Assembly: GCA_039980455.1 (NCBI GenBank)
Contig: JBDXCG010000003.1
Coordinates: forward strand, 930,001 to 994,000
DNA length: 64,000 nt
Source: CALINF01 sp039980455
GTDB taxonomy: Bacteria; Pseudomonadota; Gammaproteobacteria; Pseudomonadales; Halieaceae
Direction: 5' to 3'
The translations under genes and the position numbers were made by a program. This document shows, one piece after another, positions 42,863 to 51,093 of the stretch (its first letter is position 1; every line of letters starts with the position of its first letter). The notes under the pieces are model-generated. The model saw only the letters and a program-made list of their open reading frames with translations, was not told the DNA's origin and did no database searches.

Positions 42863-43513
42863 CTAGTCTACCGCCTTCGCCGCCGCACTACGTACGCCAA
42901 CGACTTCGTCGATCAGCCCGTATTCCTTACTTTGTTCGGCGTTCATGAAGCGATCGCGCTCTGTATCGCGCTCAATAACCTCAAGCGACTGCCCGGTGTG
43001 CTCTGCCATTAATTCGTTCAGACGCTGACGGATGATCAGAATTTCTTTCGCCTGAATGTCGATATCTGTGGCCTGGCCCTGAGCACCACCGCTGGGCTGA
43101 TGGATCATGGTTCTGGCGTTCGGCAGACAATAGCGTTTGCCCTTGGCACCACCGCTAAGCAGAAAAGCGCCCATAGAGGCCGCCTGTCCGACGCACATGG
43201 TGGATACGTCTGGCTTAATAAACTGCATGGTGTCGTAGATCGACAGACCCGCCGTCACTGACCCGCCCGGGGAGTTGATATACAGGTGGATGTCTTTATC
43301 GGGGTTTTCAGACTCAAGGAACAGCAGCTGCGCGACAATAAGGTTTGCCATGTGATCCTCAACCGGACCCACCGCAAAAATCACTCTCTCTTTGAGCAGA
43401 CGAGAGTAAATGTCGTAGGAGCGCTCCCCGCGAGAGGTTTGCTCGACAACCATGGGGATCAGACCCAGGTTGTTGATGGTGTTCTTGTTATAGCCGTCCA
43501 GCTCGTGTGGCAT
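42863..43513 (-). CDS. clpP: ATP-dependent Clp protease proteolytic subunit
   Basis: Serine protease forming the 14-subunit chamber used by ClpX and ClpA. It has 216 residues, with a short N-terminal propeptide before GLIPMVVEQTSRGERSYDIY. The triad is Ser in CVGQAASMGAFLLSGG, His in ARTMIHQPSGGAQGQ and Asp in IERDTERDRFMNAEQ. LYINSPGGSVTAGLSIYDTM is the usual glycine-rich strand. It is 74 bases downstream of tig. Confidence 0.98.
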   Translation of the reverse strand: MPHELDGYNKNTINNLGLIPMVVEQTSRGERSYDIYSRLLKERVIFAVGPVEDHMANLIVAQLLFLESENPDKDIHLYINSPGGSVTAGLSIYDTMQFIKPDVSTMCVGQAASMGAFLLSGGAKGKRYCLPNARTMIHQPSGGAQGQATDIDIQAKEILIIRQRLNELMAEHTGQSLEVIERDTERDRFMNAEQSKEYGLIDEVVGVRSAAAKAVD

Positions 43514-43587
43514 TGAGTACCGTCCCTATAATTGTCGAAAAAATGTCAGACGCCACCTTCGGCAGCGTCCGGGCGGCACACGGTATA

Positions 43588-44910
43588 TCAGGCAGACTCT
43601 TGGGCTTGGCCGATGGCCTCCTGATAACTGCACGCCTTGTCTTCTATGTTGGCATTGTCGAGCAGTTTTTCAACCACTTGATCCTCAAGAACTTTAGATT
43701 CTACGGATGAAAGCTGTTCTTGGTTTGAGTAATACCAATTAATGACCTCTTCGGGGTCCTGATACGTTGAGGCCATTTCTTCTATTGTCTCACGTACTTT
43801 ATCGGCGTCTGCCTTCAATTCCAACTTCTGGATCAACTCAGACAGCACTAGACCCAACTTTACCCTGCGCTCTGCATTCTCGGTAAACATGTCATCGGGC
43901 AGCAGTGAGTTCAGGTCCATGTCCTGTGCACCGGCTCCGCCAAATTGCTGGAACATCTGCTGGCGCATTGCATCGATTTCCTGCGAGATAAGCGACTTGG
44001 GAATCTCCAATGACTCGTGCGCAGCAATCACAGCATCCATCACCTGCTGCTTAACCTTGGCCTGAACCGCATTTTTGAGCTCTCTGGCCATATTGTCAGC
44101 TACTTCCTTACGGAACTGCTCTTCCCCACCCTCTTCTACGCCATAGCTGGCAAACAGAGCGTCATCAAGCGGTGCCAACTGCTGCTCGCTAACGGTGTTG
44201 AGAGTGATTTTGAACTCAACCTCTACGCCCTGTAGGTCTTCACTTTGGTAGTCCTCGGGGAACGTCAATGTGAGGGTCTTCTCATCACCAGCGCTCATGC
44301 CAGCGATACCGTCCTCAAAACCGGGAATCATTCGTCCAGAGCCAAGCTCGAGATCGGTTCCTTCAGCGCTGCCACCTTCAAACGCCTCGCCATCGCGAGT
44401 ACCGGCGAAGTCGATGTTCACCGTATCGCCTTCAGCCGCGGCGCGCTCAACGACTTCCATGCTGCCTTGCTGCTTGCGAAAGACGTCGATAATGTTGTCT
44501 ACATCTTCCTCTGTTACCTCTGCTGCAGGTCGCTCCACCGCGTAGTCAGCGATTTCCACCACATCAACGTCAGGAAACACTTCAAAAATGGCAACGTACT
44601 CAAGGTCTTTGCCCGCGTCCAGATTGCGCGGTTCAATTTGCGGCTGACCCGCCGGGCGCAGATTTTCCTGCATAACCGCTTCCTGGAAGGATTGGCTCAT
44701 CACCTCGCCAAGTACTTCCTGACGAACGCCAGCACCAAACCGTTGGCGCATGACCTTCATAGGCACTTTACCCGGACGGAAACCCGGCAGGCGGACATCC
44801 TTGGCTGCTTTGAGCAGTCGTGCATCCACTTGTTGATCTACACGATCAGCGGGCACGCCCACAGTCAGACGACGCTCCAAACCTGAAGTCGTTTCGATTG
44901 AAACCTGCAT
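43588..44910 (-). CDS. tig: Trigger factor
   Basis: Ribosome-bound chaperone and prolyl isomerase. It has 440 residues from the ATG at 44910, preceded by GAGG; the frame extends 12 codons upstream but homologues begin MQVSIETTSGLERRLTVGVP. The ribosome-docking signature is in LPGFRPGKVPMKVMRQRFGA. The FKBP-like PPIase domain is at about residues 160-250 (GDTVNIDFAGTRDGEAFEGG). The C-terminal arm follows. It lies between tRNA-Leu and clpP. Confidence 0.96.
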   Translation of the reverse strand: MQVSIETTSGLERRLTVGVPADRVDQQVDARLLKAAKDVRLPGFRPGKVPMKVMRQRFGAGVRQEVLGEVMSQSFQEAVMQENLRPAGQPQIEPRNLDAGKDLEYVAIFEVFPDVDVVEIADYAVERPAAEVTEEDVDNIIDVFRKQQGSMEVVERAAAEGDTVNIDFAGTRDGEAFEGGSAEGTDLELGSGRMIPGFEDGIAGMSAGDEKTLTLTFPEDYQSEDLQGVEVEFKITLNTVSEQQLAPLDDALFASYGVEEGGEEQFRKEVADNMARELKNAVQAKVKQQVMDAVIAAHESLEIPKSLISQEIDAMRQQMFQQFGGAGAQDMDLNSLLPDDMFTENAERRVKLGLVLSELIQKLELKADADKVRETIEEMASTYQDPEEVINWYYSNQEQLSSVESKVLEDQVVEKLLDNANIEDKACSYQEAIGQAQESA

Positions 44911-44938
44911 GGTATTTCCTCGCAATACAATTCGGTGC

Positions 44939-44958
44939 GGGCACATTCATTTGTGCCC
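44939..44958 (-). promoter_or_regulatory. Hairpin between tRNA-Leu and tig
   Basis: GGGCACA-TTCATT-TGTGCCC, a perfect 7 bp stem in the 91-base segment between the tRNA 3' end and the tig ATG. No T-run follows on either strand, so it could be a processing or leader structure rather than a terminator. Confidence 0.4.
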
Positions 44959-45001
44959 TTGATTACAGAGACCAGAACGCTGATGCGCCCGGTCGAGAAT
45001 A

Positions 45002-45086
45002 TGGTGCGGAAGGAGAGACTCGAACTCTCACGCCTTGCGGCACTGGAACCTAAATCCAGCGCGTATACCAATTTCGCCACTTCCGC
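45002..45086 (-). tRNA. tRNA-Leu (anticodon UAG)
   Basis: Type II tRNA of 85 bases including encoded CCA (45004-45002). Acceptor GCGGAAG pairs with CTTCCGC, discriminator A. The anticodon arm is CTGGA-TTTAGGT-TCCAG (anticodon TAG), the T arm GAGAG-TTCGAGT-CTCTC, and a variable arm TGCCGCAAGGCG is present. It reads CUA/CUN leucine codons. It lies just upstream of tig on the same strand, a conserved arrangement. Confidence 0.96.
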
Positions 45087-45249
45087 GTAGCTGATATGCC
45101 CTGATTTTGCGTTCGTAGATGCCTAGAAAAAATCTTACTTGCTACGCTTAAGCAATTGATTTTACGGCACTTAACGAGGCGCAATTACAGCAATCAGGGC
45201 TGTCATAAGGGCGCAGATTCTGCCACAAAGCTACAAGCGGTTCAACTGC

Positions 45250-46575
45250 TCAGTGCGCGGGGATTGCCAACAGGAAAACAGCACCTTCTATTGAGGCCTC
45301 AAGTACCGTGTTTTGAACCCTATTTCGCGGCACCAATACGGCCTCTTCTGCCGCCAAAACCTGCCCGTCCAGCAACAACTGGCCGACCACCGCCATACCC
45401 ACTCGCACGACCGGAGAAGCAGGTAGCGACACCGAGCTGCCCGCCTCCATAATGAATCGCAGCACGTAGAACTCATCGAAATCGACTATTTGCTGAACAA
45501 GCACCCCGTCTGATTCGTTCACTACTACAGCCGGCTCATCTTGGGGAGGTAGCAATTGCATGCTTGCCAGCGCGGCCTCGGTATCCCAGTGCGGCTGGGT
45601 GAGAACCCGCTGTGCAAATGACAGAATCATTCGCTCGTAAACCGGCGTTTGAAACTCAATGGTTCTTACACCGTGTAGCAGCGAGTGCGGTAACTGCAGT
45701 GGTACCCGAACCACATCGCCTACCCGCAGCGACTTATAGGCGCTAAAACTATCCATAGACTCGCGCTCGCGGCGCTCACGTTCCAGCAGCGTTTCATCCG
45801 GATCTGTGCTCAGCGTGTCGATCTCTCGTCGGGTGCTCTCGTAAGACAGCACGGCTGCAAGATACTGCTGCTTGAACGCATCTGGCGATCCTGCTTCGTC
45901 GATCTTCTGAGGGTCAAAACCGTAGCGCATATAACCCACACCGTCCGGCCACGCCTTGGTATCAACATGCGTAACCACGTACACCTCACGCTTACGCTGG
46001 TGCAACTCAAAATAGAGATCACCGACAACAGGTTCAGAAACGGGGTCCAGTATCTTTAGCAGTACCAGGTCGTCGCGACCGCCTAGTGCAACGTCAGGCA
46101 TGGCTGCCTGTAGCCAGGGAATTGGAGTAACGCCGTCAGCTGATGCAGTAGATTGAGGCGCTACCACTACTGTAGAGCGCACACCGCTGAGGCCGCGCTG
46201 CTCGATCCCCGAGAACCAAATTTCACGCCCCCAGGGCTTATCAACCACCACCGGGGTAAGCGGCAATGCGGCGCCAATCTCTACAACCGCACACTGCCCC
46301 TGCTCGGCCCATGCCTGAAACTGTGCATCTACAGAGGATTCTGTCACGACAAGAGCCTGATCCGTCACCACCAGTTGCGTGCCGGCCGAAGTAGGCGCAT
46401 AGAGAGCGACAAGTGCGACTGACGGCGCTCCCTCTAGCCAGTATTGCTCCAGCTCAAACTCGACAGCTAGCAAGTCACCTACCGCCAGGGCATGCTCAGC
46501 CACTCTAGAGGCAGGGTCTCCCCGCTCAAGAGTCAGACCGGGTATCAGGCTCGCCTGCGAAGGTAATAGGCTCAT
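45250..46575 (-). CDS. Phosphomannose isomerase-like cupin protein
   Basis: A 441-residue cytoplasmic protein that I relate to type I mannose-6-phosphate isomerases or sugar-isomerase-like cupins. VVVDKPWGREIWFSGIEQRG contains the K-P-W-G-x-E motif of the ManA family. VPLQLPHSLLHGVRTIEFQT resembles the ManA region around its metal-binding and catalytic residues. The C-terminal 80 residues have a cupin-like pattern (FDEFYVLRFIMEAGSSVSLP). It is unusually long in the middle, and not all metal ligands can be confirmed, so catalytic activity is uncertain. It follows the GH84 gene by 7 bases, so the two are probably cotranscribed. Confidence 0.6.
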   Translation of the reverse strand: MSLLPSQASLIPGLTLERGDPASRVAEHALAVGDLLAVEFELEQYWLEGAPSVALVALYAPTSAGTQLVVTDQALVVTESSVDAQFQAWAEQGQCAVVEIGAALPLTPVVVDKPWGREIWFSGIEQRGLSGVRSTVVVAPQSTASADGVTPIPWLQAAMPDVALGGRDDLVLLKILDPVSEPVVGDLYFELHQRKREVYVVTHVDTKAWPDGVGYMRYGFDPQKIDEAGSPDAFKQQYLAAVLSYESTRREIDTLSTDPDETLLERERRERESMDSFSAYKSLRVGDVVRVPLQLPHSLLHGVRTIEFQTPVYERMILSFAQRVLTQPHWDTEAALASMQLLPPQDEPAVVVNESDGVLVQQIVDFDEFYVLRFIMEAGSSVSLPASPVVRVGMAVVGQLLLDGQVLAAEEAVLVPRNRVQNTVLEASIEGAVFLLAIPAH

Positions 46576-46582
46576 CGGGCTT

Positions 46583-47674
46583 TCAATCGGTTAAACAGGC
46601 TGGATCAAAGGCATACTCGCCACGCAGCCAGCCCGCGACTTCCACCGCTGCGGGGCCACGTAGCGCAGCATACTTGCTTGCGAGTACTTCGCGCCGTTGC
46701 TCCCCCATACCGTCGAGGCCGACCTCTGTAAATTCTTGTTGATCCGCCAGCAGCTCACACCAAAGCGCGCTACCCAGCGTATCGCGCAGCCACTCCTGTA
46801 GCGTCGCTTGTTGCGCTCCACCGTACAGAGCAGCCAGGCCGGTCAGCGCGGGTAGAGAAAGAACGCCCTGATTCATCGGGTTACAGAAATGGCCTGACAG
46901 CACTGCACGAGATAGCGTTTCGCGCTGCCGCAATGGCTCGAGATACAGATGCTTAGAGCGCACTGCGCCATCATTTACCGGGTAGTTGTCCCACAACACA
47001 ACGTTGCGGCCAAGACTCTCATTGATTGCGGCAACGTCATCTGCGCAGACGGACTCGGAGCATACTTGATTACCGGTCCAGAATACGTCCACGCTAGTGC
47101 TCAGCCCACTGCCCAGTTCTGCCCAGTAGCCACTCGGCATGGTGCCGAAAAACTTCTCCAATACGGGGTCGTAGGAATAATAGGTTGGGCACATCAACAA
47201 GCGCCCTGCACTGCTCCACGAGGCGATGTCGTGCATAATCGCCACCTGCCGCGATGCCAATTCAGGCATATCGCCGGGCATGTCATCAAACAGCACAGCC
47301 AGCAATGGCATATCCAATTGATTGAGCCGTTCAATTTTGCGCTTTAACGTTGCGCGTTCAGCGGTGCCATAAGATTGGTACAACGCAAACGGCGACAGGC
47401 CGACGCCAAAGCTCACACCGGAGGCAGCGTAGGTTTGCGCCATCGCCTGCAACTGCGCCCATTCTGGAGCAGGCCAGTCCTCCTGCCAGCGCTTGCGCAA
47501 AAAGGGATCTTCCTTGGGGCAGTATAAATAGCTGGTTAACCCCAGGGCCGATAGATAGCTGGCATATTCAAGCCGTAATTGGGCTGGCCAACCGCGGCCG
47601 TAGAAGCCCTCTATGACGCCGGTTAAGAACGGTGCCCCTGTGGAGGTATTTCCTGTTAAGTCTGGCTCGCGCAC
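46583..47674 (-). CDS. GH84-type beta-N-acetylglucosaminidase (O-GlcNAcase-like)
   Basis: A 363-residue glycoside hydrolase resembling family 84, which removes N-acetylglucosamine by substrate-assisted catalysis; the family includes human OGA and bacterial NagJ. Seen are FLTGVIEGFYGRGW (active-site loop), YLYCPKEDPFLRKRW, the catalytic Asp-Asp pair in PLLAVLFDDMPGDMPEL, SVDVFWTGNQVCSE and NVVLWDNYPVNDG. All occur in the order of the OGA catalytic domain. There is no signal peptide and no accessory domain, so it should be cytoplasmic, unlike most secreted bacterial GH84 enzymes. The start is a GTG. Substrate could be a GlcNAc-bearing protein, glycan fragment or recycled muropeptide; this is open. 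Confidence 0.82.
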   Translation of the reverse strand: MREPDLTGNTSTGAPFLTGVIEGFYGRGWPAQLRLEYASYLSALGLTSYLYCPKEDPFLRKRWQEDWPAPEWAQLQAMAQTYAASGVSFGVGLSPFALYQSYGTAERATLKRKIERLNQLDMPLLAVLFDDMPGDMPELASRQVAIMHDIASWSSAGRLLMCPTYYSYDPVLEKFFGTMPSGYWAELGSGLSTSVDVFWTGNQVCSESVCADDVAAINESLGRNVVLWDNYPVNDGAVRSKHLYLEPLRQRETLSRAVLSGHFCNPMNQGVLSLPALTGLAALYGGAQQATLQEWLRDTLGSALWCELLADQQEFTEVGLDGMGEQRREVLASKYAALRGPAAVEVAGWLRGEYAFDPACLTD

Positions 47675-47802
47675 CGTGTCGTTATTCCCTCAACCCAACT
47701 TAAAGTAATTTCTTTATTACCAAATAGACTAGAAATAGTGCCCAACCCCTGTGGAAAACTACCAATATTGAGCGATACTAAGAGTGTAACTACCTATCCC
47801 CT

Positions 47803-47912
47803 AGATTTTTTGGGTGGTTGCGGAGCATACCCAGTGCTCCTTTAAGGAAGTAATTCCTTTATGTTTCACTCCTAATGGTCTTATTGGGTCCCTTTCGGGA
47901 CCCATTTTTTTT
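47803..47912 (+). ncRNA. Candidate small RNA with three hairpins and a terminator
   Basis: On the plus strand, where no gene is nearby, three perfect hairpins follow each other: GGAGCA/TGCTCC (47822-47840), AAGGAA-GTAA-TTCCTT (47844-47859, GNRA loop), and TGGGTCCC-TTTC-GGGACCCA (47885-47904), the last followed by eight T. A single-stranded U/C-rich stretch (about 47860-47884) lies before the terminator, as in Hfq-dependent RNAs. The 5' end is a guess from a weak TTGAGC (47768-47773)/TACCTA (47791-47796) promoter with 17-base spacing. I do not recognise it as a known RNA family. Confidence 0.6.
47885..47912 (+). terminator. Strong plus-strand intrinsic terminator
   Basis: TGGGTCCC-TTTC-GGGACCCA, an 8 bp perfect stem with a 4-base loop, followed by eight T (47905-47912). 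No plus-strand protein gene lies upstream for tens of kilobases except on the opposite orientation, so it should end an independent transcript. Confidence 0.88.
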
Positions 47913-47986
47913 GACATTAAACAAGTGAAAACAATAGGTTGCGTAGACTTTCTAGTATTTACCTTAATATTAGGCGTAACTGTCAT

Positions 47987-48340
47987 CTACATCGTGTGGG
48001 TGGGTCGATCTGAATTGAGTGAGCCTGCCAGATGGTTCTCTATCTTGGCATTGGCAGCGGTGTCCTGCTCACTGAACTGAACGCCAATGCCTGCTGTACG
48101 GTTGCCCTGAGCCCCTTTAGGGGTCACCCAGACCACGGTGCCGGCGATTGGGATCTTTTCTGGCTCGTCCATGAGCGTCAGCAACATGAACACTTCATCG
48201 CCAATTTTGTAGACCTTATTGGTCGGCACAAACAGGCCACCATTTTCCAGAAACGGCATGTACGCTGAGTACAGTACAGCTTTGTCTTTAATGGTCAGCG
48301 AAAGTATGCCGTTACGGCTTTTGTGCGCGTTATCGTTCAT
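47987..48340 (-). CDS. pilZ: PilZ domain protein (type IV pilus assembly PilZ type)
   Basis: A 117-residue PilZ protein. It reads NGILSLTIKDKAVLYSAYMP, FLENGGLFVPTNKVYKIGDE, FMLLTLMDEPEKIPIAGTVV and WVTPKGAQGNRTAGIGVQFS. This is the PilZ subtype first known from Pseudomonas type IV pili, in which the R-x-x-x-R c-di-GMP motif is absent; I see no such motif here either. It acts with PilB/FimX-type partners rather than by binding c-di-GMP. Last gene of the fab-holB-pilZ run, 44 bases after holB. Confidence 0.93.
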   Translation of the reverse strand: MNDNAHKSRNGILSLTIKDKAVLYSAYMPFLENGGLFVPTNKVYKIGDEVFMLLTLMDEPEKIPIAGTVVWVTPKGAQGNRTAGIGVQFSEQDTAANAKIENHLAGSLNSDRPTHTM

Positions 48341-48384
48341 TGTGAATCGATATCCCCTGTCGATGCTTTGAGTCTACCATTGGA

Positions 48385-49368
48385 TCAAGCGTGGCCCAAC
48401 ACTGACTGCCATCGCCCAAGCGTGGTTTGCAGATAGAGATCACGACTGGGGTTTACGCCACTGACCACAGCAGCCTGCCCCTTACGTAACTCATCCAGTA
48501 ATGCAAACATGGCACGCTCTGCCCCGCGGTCTGCTTTACCCTGCGCACTATCCTTAGCCGCCTGCCGCAAGCGCTGCTCAAGCTGCTCGATCATAAACCG
48601 GGTCATCTCTTCGAGTGAGGCATCTGCAAACACTGCGCTGGCCTCCGACGCGCTGACCGTGCCGCTGGCCAGCTCTGCCAGTACGGTCCCGCGAGCGTTC
48701 AACGCTGCACCACCATCGGTGAGAAAAAGCGCTTCTGCCAGCAGGGGCCGACCCCCGGCAAGTTCCAGGAAGTCACTGGCCCCCGCCCCTTGGTTATCGC
48801 CAACGATTTGCGCCAGCCATTGCGTAGCGGCCGTCGCGTCGGGTAGAGGGAACGCCAGCTGCTGGCAACGCGAGCGAACCGTGGCTGGAATCGAATGAGG
48901 ACGCTGGCAGACCAGGATAATGTGCGTGTCGGGCGACGGCTCTTCGAGGCACTTGAGCAACGCATTGGCCGCGTTGACATTCAACGTGTCTGCGGGCGCT
49001 ATCACCAATACCTTGCGCTCGCCAAAGGATGCAGTCTTTTGGCAGAACGCCAACGCAGATCGCACCTGATCGATTTTGATGACGCGGCTGGTACCTTCGG
49101 GTTGCAGCCAGCGCAGGTCTCCGTGCGTCTCGTTGCGGCTAAGCTCGCAGGCCTTACAACTACCGCAATTGGTACCGGCCTCGCTGCGATGACACAGAAG
49201 CAACCGTGCCAGTGCCAATGCAAAACGGTCTTTCCCTACGCCCGCACTGCCTGACAGCATCAAAGCGTGGGGCAACTGCCCTTGCTGAAGTGCATTGTGA
49301 ATTTCCTGCCACTGACCCGCCTGCCAGGGCAATGGAGCACTCACTGGAGAGAGGTCTTCCAGAATCAT
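48385..49368 (-). CDS. holB: DNA polymerase III subunit delta prime
   Basis: Clamp-loader subunit, 327 residues. The P-loop region LMLSGSAGVGKDRFALALAR is at about residues 36-55, the zinc module has CHRSEAGTNCGSCKACELSR, and the SRC-like motif appears as IPATVRSRCQQLAFPLPD. The C-terminal collar domain is less conserved. Start overlaps the tmk stop (ATGA). Confidence 0.94.
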   Translation of the reverse strand: MILEDLSPVSAPLPWQAGQWQEIHNALQQGQLPHALMLSGSAGVGKDRFALALARLLLCHRSEAGTNCGSCKACELSRNETHGDLRWLQPEGTSRVIKIDQVRSALAFCQKTASFGERKVLVIAPADTLNVNAANALLKCLEEPSPDTHIILVCQRPHSIPATVRSRCQQLAFPLPDATAATQWLAQIVGDNQGAGASDFLELAGGRPLLAEALFLTDGGAALNARGTVLAELASGTVSASEASAVFADASLEEMTRFMIEQLEQRLRQAAKDSAQGKADRGAERAMFALLDELRKGQAAVVSGVNPSRDLYLQTTLGRWQSVLGHA

Positions 49369-50045
49369 GACGATCCGCCCTCGCCGTCATTCACCTGTTC
49401 GCGTCGACCCGCCCAGACGGACAGCAACTCTTCACAGACGGTATCAACCTGCAACTGCACTTGCTCGAGCTCCACACCGGCATCAACTACCCGATAACGG
49501 CCACTACTCTCTCGTGCCAACTGTAGATAGGTGTCGCGGACGCGTTCAAAAAAGGCAATCTGCTCACTTTCAAAACGATCGAGCTCACCCCGCTCTCTTG
49601 CCCGCTCCATACCAACCTCTACAGGCGCGTCCAATAGAACGGTGTAATCGGGTCGCAAATCATCCTGCACGAGTTGCTCGAGTTGCCGAACCAACGCTGG
49701 ATTAACTCCCCTGCCACCGCTTTGGTAAGCATACGTTGCATCGGTAAAACGATCACACAATACCCATGTGCCCTGCGCCAACGCCGGCTGAATAACCGTA
49801 TGTAGATGCTGTGCACGCGCGGCAAACATCAGCAATAACTCGGTAATGTCGCTCACCGGCTCATCCCTAACCTCCAGCAGGACATCGCGAATAGCTTCGG
49901 CTAGCGGCGTACCACCTGGCTCGCGGGTGATCACCAGCGGCACACCGGCGTCCGTGAGCACACGGGTAATGTGTTCGATATTCGTGGATTTACCCACACC
50001 CTCACCACCCTCTAAGGTGATAAACAGCCCTCTTGCTGGTGTCAT
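49365..50045 (-). CDS. tmk: Thymidylate kinase
   Basis: Phosphorylates dTMP to dTDP. It has 226 residues. The P-loop is FITLEGGEGVGKSTNIEHI, the DR-x motif is in LCDRFTDATYAYQSGGRGV, and PLVITREPGGTPLAEAIRDV is the usual TMP-binding strand. The lid region carries ARERGELDRFESEQIAFFER. It follows mltG by 7 bases. Confidence 0.96.
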   Translation of the reverse strand: MTPARGLFITLEGGEGVGKSTNIEHITRVLTDAGVPLVITREPGGTPLAEAIRDVLLEVRDEPVSDITELLLMFAARAQHLHTVIQPALAQGTWVLCDRFTDATYAYQSGGRGVNPALVRQLEQLVQDDLRPDYTVLLDAPVEVGMERARERGELDRFESEQIAFFERVRDTYLQLARESSGRYRVVDAGVELEQVQLQVDTVCEELLSVWAGRREQVNDGEGGSS

Positions 50046-50052
50046 TGCTCGC

Positions 50053-51093
50053 TCACTCTGCAGACTGTTCTACTGATCGGGCTGGCGAGGATCGATAGTC
50101 CTTACGCCGCTGCAACTGATAGGTACGCACCGCAGCCTCATGCTCTTCCAGCGTCACACTAAAGACATGACTGCCATCACCTTTGGCAACGAAGAACAGC
50201 GTATCGCCTTGTGCCGGCGACAGCGCGGCGCGTATGGCGGCCCGTCCTGGCAGCGCGATTGGCGTGGGTGGCAGCCCCTTGTGCCGGTAGGTGTTGTACG
50301 GGTTGGATTCATCGCGCAAGTCAGTCCGACGCAAATTGCCGTCAAACTCCTTGCCCAGCCCATAGATTACAGTGGGATCTGTTTGCAGTCGCATACGTTT
50401 TTCCAGCCTTCTGACGAATACGCCGGCTATCTCTGCACGCTCGGCTGCAAGCCCTGTTTCGCGCTCAACGATAGACGCCATGATCAGCGCGTCATAGGGC
50501 GTTTGGTACGGCAAATCGGCGTCGCGTTCGGCCCAGGCGCTAGCCAGCGCGCGCTGTAAGTCTGCGCCGGCGCGGCGCAATATGGAAAGATCTGATGCCC
50601 CACGCTCAAACTGATAGGTCTCAGGTAAAAACATTCCCTCCAGAGACTGTGGCGCGGTCAACGCTTGCAGCGCTGGATCAGTTTCGTCGATGATCACGTT
50701 TTCGAGTATTGGGTCTGCTGCGAGAATATCCAACGCCTGCGCAAGCGTGATGCCCTCGGGCAATGTAACTTGATATTGCACCACCTTGCCGCTTCGCAGC
50801 AGCTGCAATAGCGACTGAATCGTAGCCGGTGGCATTATGCGATATTCGCCGCGTTTAACCTGCTGATCGAGGCCTGTCCAGCGTCCGTAGGCGCGCAGCA
50901 GCTGAGGGTAAGGCACCACGTCATCTCTATTGAGCCGCATCGCCACGGACCTCAGGGTCTCCCCTGCTTCCACGGTGAACGTGTAGCCTTGCTCAGGCAA
51001 TTCAAGCGGCTGCTCCCATCGTCGCTGCAGTTCTAGGGCCGCAAAGACTAGAACCCCGAGTAGTACAGCGCAGGCGATTAGCAAACGAATCAA
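50053..51093 (-). CDS. mltG: Endolytic transglycosylase MltG
   Basis: Inner-membrane endolytic murein transglycosylase (YceG family) thought to end growing glycan strands. It has 346 residues, starting at a TTG that overlaps the pabC stop (TTGA). A single transmembrane helix is at residues 2-20 (RLLIACAVLLGVLVFAALEL). A LysM-like stretch (TFTVEAGETLRSVAMRLNRD) follows. The catalytic region has MASIVERETGLAAERAEIAG, with the conserved Glu, and MRLQTDPTVIYGLG, then the NPYNTYRHKGLPPTPIALPG motif. Confidence 0.95.
   Translation of the reverse strand: MIRLLIACAVLLGVLVFAALELQRRWEQPLELPEQGYTFTVEAGETLRSVAMRLNRDDVVPYPQLLRAYGRWTGLDQQVKRGEYRIMPPATIQSLLQLLRSGKVVQYQVTLPEGITLAQALDILAADPILENVIIDETDPALQALTAPQSLEGMFLPETYQFERGASDLSILRRAGADLQRALASAWAERDADLPYQTPYDALIMASIVERETGLAAERAEIAGVFVRRLEKRMRLQTDPTVIYGLGKEFDGNLRRTDLRDESNPYNTYRHKGLPPTPIALPGRAAIRAALSPAQGDTLFFVAKGDGSHVFSVTLEEHEAAVRTYQLQRRKDYRSSPARSVEQSAE

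Larger units (their letters stand above)
47675..47986. other. AT-rich intergenic region between the GH84 gene and pilZ
   Basis: 312 bases without a protein gene, visibly richer in A and T than its neighbours. The plus strand holds a candidate small RNA with its own terminator (separate entries). A frame that reads through that terminator into the pilZ antisense strand is not credible. Confidence 0.6.

Noticed and set aside
47814..48080. 88-residue plus-strand frame with a hydrophobic stretch before and over the end of pilZ
   Set aside because: It would run through the strong terminator at 47,885-47,912 and overlaps pilZ in antisense.
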